A stretch of DNA of 64,000 nucleotides, taken from contig JAJEKV010000021.1 in NCBI GenBank assembly GCA_021234155.1, forward strand, positions 17,903,710 through 17,967,709, in the 5' to 3' direction. The translations under genes were made by a program, and so were the position numbers. Below are positions 60,080-64,000 of this stretch, piece by piece. The notes under the pieces were generated by a model. It saw only the letters and a program-made list of their open reading frames with translations. It had not been told where the DNA came from and did not search any database. The DNA comes from Isoetes taiwanensis. Its lineage: Eukaryota; Streptophyta; Lycopodiopsida; Isoetales; Isoetaceae. Within the stretch, counting starts at the first letter, position 1; every line of letters starts with the position of its first letter.

Positions 60080-61410
60080 GTCACGGGGGATCTCAAGATC
60101 GAGCACAGACCACGCAATTGGGTACCAAGGAATTTGTTTGGCGGGGAACAAGAAGATGTTGAGGGGATATGTCACGAGGCGGTCAACGCAAGGTTGGTGC
60201 AGATGAGGAATCGGATGCAACACCTCATCAACCGGGCGACACCTCTCATGAATGGGGGGAAGATGGTCACCCACCTCCACCTTGTTTTCGGGGTGGTGGC
60301 GGAAGTCCCTCAGCAGGAAGGGGAGGGCAACCAGGGAATGTCGGGGGGATAGAAGAAGGAAGAGGAGAACCAGGAGCCCATCATCATCTAGCTCCGGCTC
60401 ATCGCACGACTCTTCCGGTGAGGGACAGCTCTAGCTAGTTCGTCGGTGACCGACACACCTAAAGCAAGGAAAAGAGCAAGAAAGGCGGTGATTATCGGAA
60501 AAAGGTGGATAGTGCTATGAGCAATGTATGGAAGACAAAGGAAGCTTCGGCGGGTTCGAGGAAAGACGGATCGGGCATGGAGGCTGAAGCATGGCTTGAT
60601 GAAATGGAAGAGTTTGGCAACTCATACGGTATGAAAGACAAGGACATAGGGAAAGTTGCTACTGGCTAACCTTATTGGACCGGCAAGGATGCGGTGGAAG
60701 GGATATGCTAAATCCAACAAAGTCGAAGAGGAACAAGCTCGCAGGTTTAAGACCTTCAGCAAGGCTTTCCGCAAGCACTATGTGCCAAGGTCTCATACTA
60801 GTAGACAGATCCAGCAGTTTTACAGGTTGAATCAGGGTAGTTTATCAGTGGCTAAGTATACAGAAGAATTTATGAGGCTCAGGCTGCATGTTCCTGGAGT
60901 CTCAGAGAGGCAAGCCGTGGATACTTACATTGAGGGGTTGAATAGCAATATCAAGAGGCTTGTTAGAGCAATCAACCCGAAGTGGATTTGGCGGTAGAAG
61001 ATAAAGCTATAAGTTTGGAGGAGGCACCGGCAACTCCAAAGAAAAGCGATCAACCTTGCCGGGGGCAAGAGTTGAGGGCGTATCGGGGGCAATATCAGGG
61101 TAAGCAATCAGCAGCTACACCATCAGGGAGTCAGCAGCAAGGTAAGGGTCAGAGCAAAGCTTTTGGGGACCGTAAGCCACAGAATGCATCAGGGGGCAGC
61201 GCTCTTAAGCGTCTCCTAGACAGTCTGCCGAAGGAAAAGAGACAGGAATGCATTGAGAAGAAGTTATGCTTCAGGTGCTTCCAGCCAGGGCACCGGACAC
61301 ATGATTGTCCATTCGTCATGCAGTCAGCCTTGGCAGAACTCTTGGATTGGGACTCCCCAACAGAAGCGGACGAGGACGATGACCAGCAGGAGGCCCGGGA
61401 CTTCATAGAT
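60080..61410 (+). pseudogene. Gypsy 2 gag with zinc knuckle
   Basis: N-terminal pieces in shifting frames (RNRMQHLINRATPLMNGG at about 60210) lead to the capsid domain: AEAWLDEMEEFGNSY (about 60585), LLANLIGPARMRWKGYAK, FSKAFRKHYVPRSHTSRQIQ and YRLNQGSLSVAKYTEEFMRL. A frame change near 60985 precedes a Gln/Ser-rich linker and the knuckle CFRCFQPGHRTHDC (about 61267-61309). The element's nucleocapsid and capsid would package its RNA; this copy is broken in at least two places. Confidence 0.8.
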
Positions 61411-61728
61411 GGTGAGTGTCACATATGTGCAAACATTGAGTCGGATGATATAGAGAATCAGTCAACTGTCATCGCGGCTGATGGGATCATAGATAGTAAT
61501 CCTTATGTAGTCCTCATAGATACAGGTAGCTCTCATAATTTTGCATCTCCTAGATTGGCTGCTCTAATGAAGAATAAGGTATTGAAGTCTAAGCCAAGGC
61601 CGGTAGCTATGGCTTGGCGCCATTCGGCACACACTAAGGGGAGGAGGATCACCTTTGACATAGACCTTAGTGGGGCTAAGTGGGCGATGGGGGCGAAGTC
61701 ATGGACAGCCGAGGAAGATATGATTTGA
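61411..61728 (+). pseudogene. Gypsy 2 aspartic protease
   Basis: In the same open frame as the zinc knuckle. A segment with CHICANIE is followed by NPYVVLIDTGSSHNFASPRL, containing the Asp-Thr-Gly active site (about 61520). The fold is cut short by a frame change near 61610 and the TGA at 61726. It would process the gag-pol polyprotein. Confidence 0.75.
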
Positions 61729-61930
61729 TAGTGGGGATGGAATTTTTGAAGCCCGCCCAAAGCCATGATTGATTGCGGCCAGGAATGAAGTCACCATGGC
61801 GGCACGGGCGGCGGCAAGTTGATAGTGAAAGGTAAGAAGCTAGATTCTCCTATGCGGTGTATTTCTTTGAAGCGACTAAGGAAGAGTATAGAAAGGAATA
61901 AGGTGGATTACATCTTGAGGATGGAATCGG

Positions 61931-63300
61931 TTGAGCGAGCAAGCGGGGATGGAAGTGACACAAAGGGAAATCATTTGCCAAAAGCGGCATAGCAAGGCTT
62001 ATTTCGGAGTTCAAGGATGTATTTCGGATGAAATCCGGCATTTTTGCCACCTTATAGGGGTGTGGAATGTGAGATCACATTGGCTCGGATCACGAAGCCT
62101 ACCAAGAAGGCACCATATAGAATGAGCACCCCAGAATTGATCGAGCTCAAGAAGCAGCTTCAAGAATTGCTAGAGCTTGGATTTATAAGAGCAAGTGTGT
62201 CTCCTTTCGGAGCACCTATACTCTTTGTCAAGAAGAAAGATGGAAGCTTAAGAATGTGCATAGACTATCGCCCGACTTAATAAGCGGGGCGATAAAGAAT
62301 AAGTATGCATTGCCAAGGGCGGATGACCTAATGGACCGGTTACAAGGAGCAAAGGTATTCTCTAAAATTGATTTGAGGTCGGGGATACCATCGGATAAGA
62401 ATTAAAGAAGAGGATATCCATAAGACCGCCGCTTTGAACGCAGCGGTATGGTCACTTTGAGTTCTGATAATGCCCTTTGGACTATCGAATGCTCGAGAGC
62501 GTTTATGCGCCTCATGAGCGACATCTTGAGAGACTTCTTGGATGAGTTTGTTATTGTCTTCTTGACGACATCCTAATCTACAACAAATCCCTTGAAGAGC
62601 ATTGTCGGCATCTTAGGAAAGTGTTGGAGAAGTTGAGGCGTCATCGGTTGTATGGGAAGCTCTCTAAGTGCCACTTTGCCTTGGTAGGAGTGGAGTACTT
62701 GGGGCATGTAGTAACATCAGGGAATCTCCACAGATCCATCTAAGATTGAGGCAATAGTTGATTGGCCAGCTCAAGGAATGTGGCGGTAAGAAGCTTTCTC
62801 GGGTTGGCGGGATACTCTGAGAAAGTTAAGTGAAGGACTTTGCTAAGTGGGCGGCCCCTGCGCCGGGACCTCACTAAGGCCAAGAAGATTAAGGATTGGG
62901 CTAGCCATTGGCTAGAGAAAGTCCAAGCTTCTTTTGAGAAGCTTAAAGAGGCCTTAACAACAAACACCGGTGCTTGTTCTCCGGATCCAGTAAGGATAAG
63001 TTGGTAGCAACAGATGCAAGCAAGATAGCAACGAGGCGGTCTTGATGCAAGAAGGAAGGGTAGTAAGCCTACGACTCGAAGAAGATGAACGACGCCGAAC
63101 AAGCGCTACCCAACCCATGATCGGGGAGCTGCTAGCCATTGTCGGGGCATTGAGGATATGGAGGCATTATCTGGCGGGAAGGAAGTTTGGTTGGATCGCG
63201 ATCACCGAGCCTTCATTATCTTTTCACCCAGCCACTCCTCAACTTAAGGCAAAGGAGGTGGATGGAATTCCTTGAGGAGTAACGATTTTGATATTATATA
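61931..63300 (+). pseudogene. Gypsy 2 reverse transcriptase and RNase H
   Basis: [15 protein letters not shown] and [19 protein letters not shown] (62044-62170) lead to [19 protein letters not shown] and MCIDYR. Downstream motifs appear one frame after another: [26 protein letters not shown], a catalytic-box equivalent (about 62555-62580), CHFALVGVEYLGHVV, and RNase H-like VATDASKIA with EGRVVSL. Frame breaks come every 50-100 bases although the motifs between them are well conserved. Confidence 0.8.
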
Positions 63301-63589
63301 TAAGCTTTGGTAAGCTTAATGTTGCAGCAGATGCCCCCTCTCTAGGAGGCCATTTTGAGACAAGGGACGATTGTAATGCGATTTCCACTCTTCGAAAGTG
63401 AGTTTGGCAAGAAGATTGAGGAGTCCTTGCCAACCGATGTGGACTTCAAGGAGGCGTGGGAAAGCCTCTCCAAGGAAGCGAAGCAGGATATAAGGGCGGG
63501 GAAGCCTTCAAGCATTTTAAGAAGGAAGGCAACTGTTGTACCACAAGCATAAGTTGTGTGTGCAGAATCTTGAGGGGTAAGGAAGTTAA

Positions 63590-64000
63590 TTCTTCATGAC
63601 ACACATAACAGCCCAATAGCGAGGGCATCTTTGGCTTCATGAAGACCTATTTCAAGATTGAAGTAGTTACTTGCCGGCGGGAATGAAGAGGCGGATAGTG
63701 CATATATTGGGATTACCGGACTATGTCGGGACCAAAGCGGAGCAACCGGATTCGGTGCTCTTGAGCCATTGGGGTGCCAAATGCAAAGTGGGAGGTCATA
63801 AGCATGGATTTCATTACAGGTCTCCCTAGAACTCTTGAGGCAAGGATGCATTGATGGTGGTGGTAGATAAGTTATCTAAGATGGCACATTTTGTGCCTTG
63901 CAAGACTACTGGACACCGCATTAGATCTTTGCCAAGTTATTTGTAAGGGAGATTTTTAGACTCCATGGCATGCCTCGGGAGATAATATCTGATAGAGATT
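63590..64000 (+). pseudogene. Gypsy 2 integrase, cut by the window edge
   Basis: ALMVVVDKLSKMAHFVPCKT (about 63850-63905) and, after a frame change, FAKLFVREIFRLHGMPREII and SDRD are the integrase core, with the second catalytic Asp at the last codon. A zinc-binding region is suggested upstream but broken. Confidence 0.78.

Larger units (their letters stand above)
54176..64000 (+). mobile_element. Ty3/gypsy element 2, runs off the window
   Basis: The left LTR (54176-55814) has TGTGACG/CGTCACA ends and is followed after one base by a primer site. gag (about 60.1-61.4 kb), protease, reverse transcriptase, RNase H and integrase follow, all frame-broken. The reverse transcriptase style ([38 protein letters not shown]) suggests a chromovirus-type lineage. 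More than 4 kb separate primer site and gag, unusually long, and hold a histone H3-like remnant. The right LTR is outside the window, so it is an assumption that all parts are one element. Confidence 0.75.

Overview
The window is nuclear DNA of a land plant, densely filled with transposable elements. Plant signs are Ty1/copia and Ty3/gypsy elements with initiator-Met tRNA primer sites, a plant L1-type LINE fragment, PIF/Harbinger and Mutator/hAT-type elements, a PPR pseudogene and a plant GT29 (sialyltransferase-like) gene. The short introns of that gene (61-720 bp) argue weakly against a conifer. A seed-free vascular plant such as a fern is my guess, not a result. The only clearly intact host gene is the 12-exon GT29 gene at 44.0-47.6 kb.

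Layout. 0-19.7 kb is a head-to-tail series of one LINE lineage, all on the + strand. It holds a 3' end at the left edge, a long copy at 5.1-8.7 kb, a copy with both ORFs open at 9.2-13.7 kb, a 31-bp stub, a full-length but frame-broken copy at 13.9-18.4 kb and a 5'-truncated copy at 18.4-19.5 kb. Most copies touch (CT)n microsatellites and end in a conserved hairpin followed by a simple repeat. A PIF/Harbinger remnant (transposase piece plus an opposing Myb/SANT-like gene) lies at 1.0-4.5 kb. 20.9-23.4 kb is a decayed pogo/Tigger-like DDE transposase. 24.4-31.2 kb is a Ty3/gypsy element with a large internal deletion. 31.9-33.3 kb is a minus-strand L1-type LINE fragment. 33.5-39.9 kb is a nearly complete Ty1/copia element with 883-bp LTRs, a perfect target-site duplication (TSD), primer site and polypurine tract. 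40.4 kb holds a PPR pseudogene, 41.9 kb a Mutator-type MITE, and 43.1-43.9 kb two adjacent TA-flanked MITEs that end just upstream of the GT29 gene. 51.0-52.8 kb is a second Myb/SANT-like gene broken by a hAT-type MITE. From 54.2 kb to the right edge is a second Ty3/gypsy element with a 1.64-kb LTR; its gag and pol start only at about 60 kb.

The most unusual items are: (1) the (CT)n-associated LINE array with a covarying 3' hairpin; (2) a histone-H3-like coding remnant between the primer site and gag of the second gypsy element; (3) a LINE whose 5' end is a near-identical copy of an internal segment of its own ORF2; (4) MITEs that supply the near-promoter DNA of the GT29 gene. Frame breaks are unusually dense at 15.3-16.6 kb and 57-64 kb, so base-level errors in those stretches should be considered before interpreting them.
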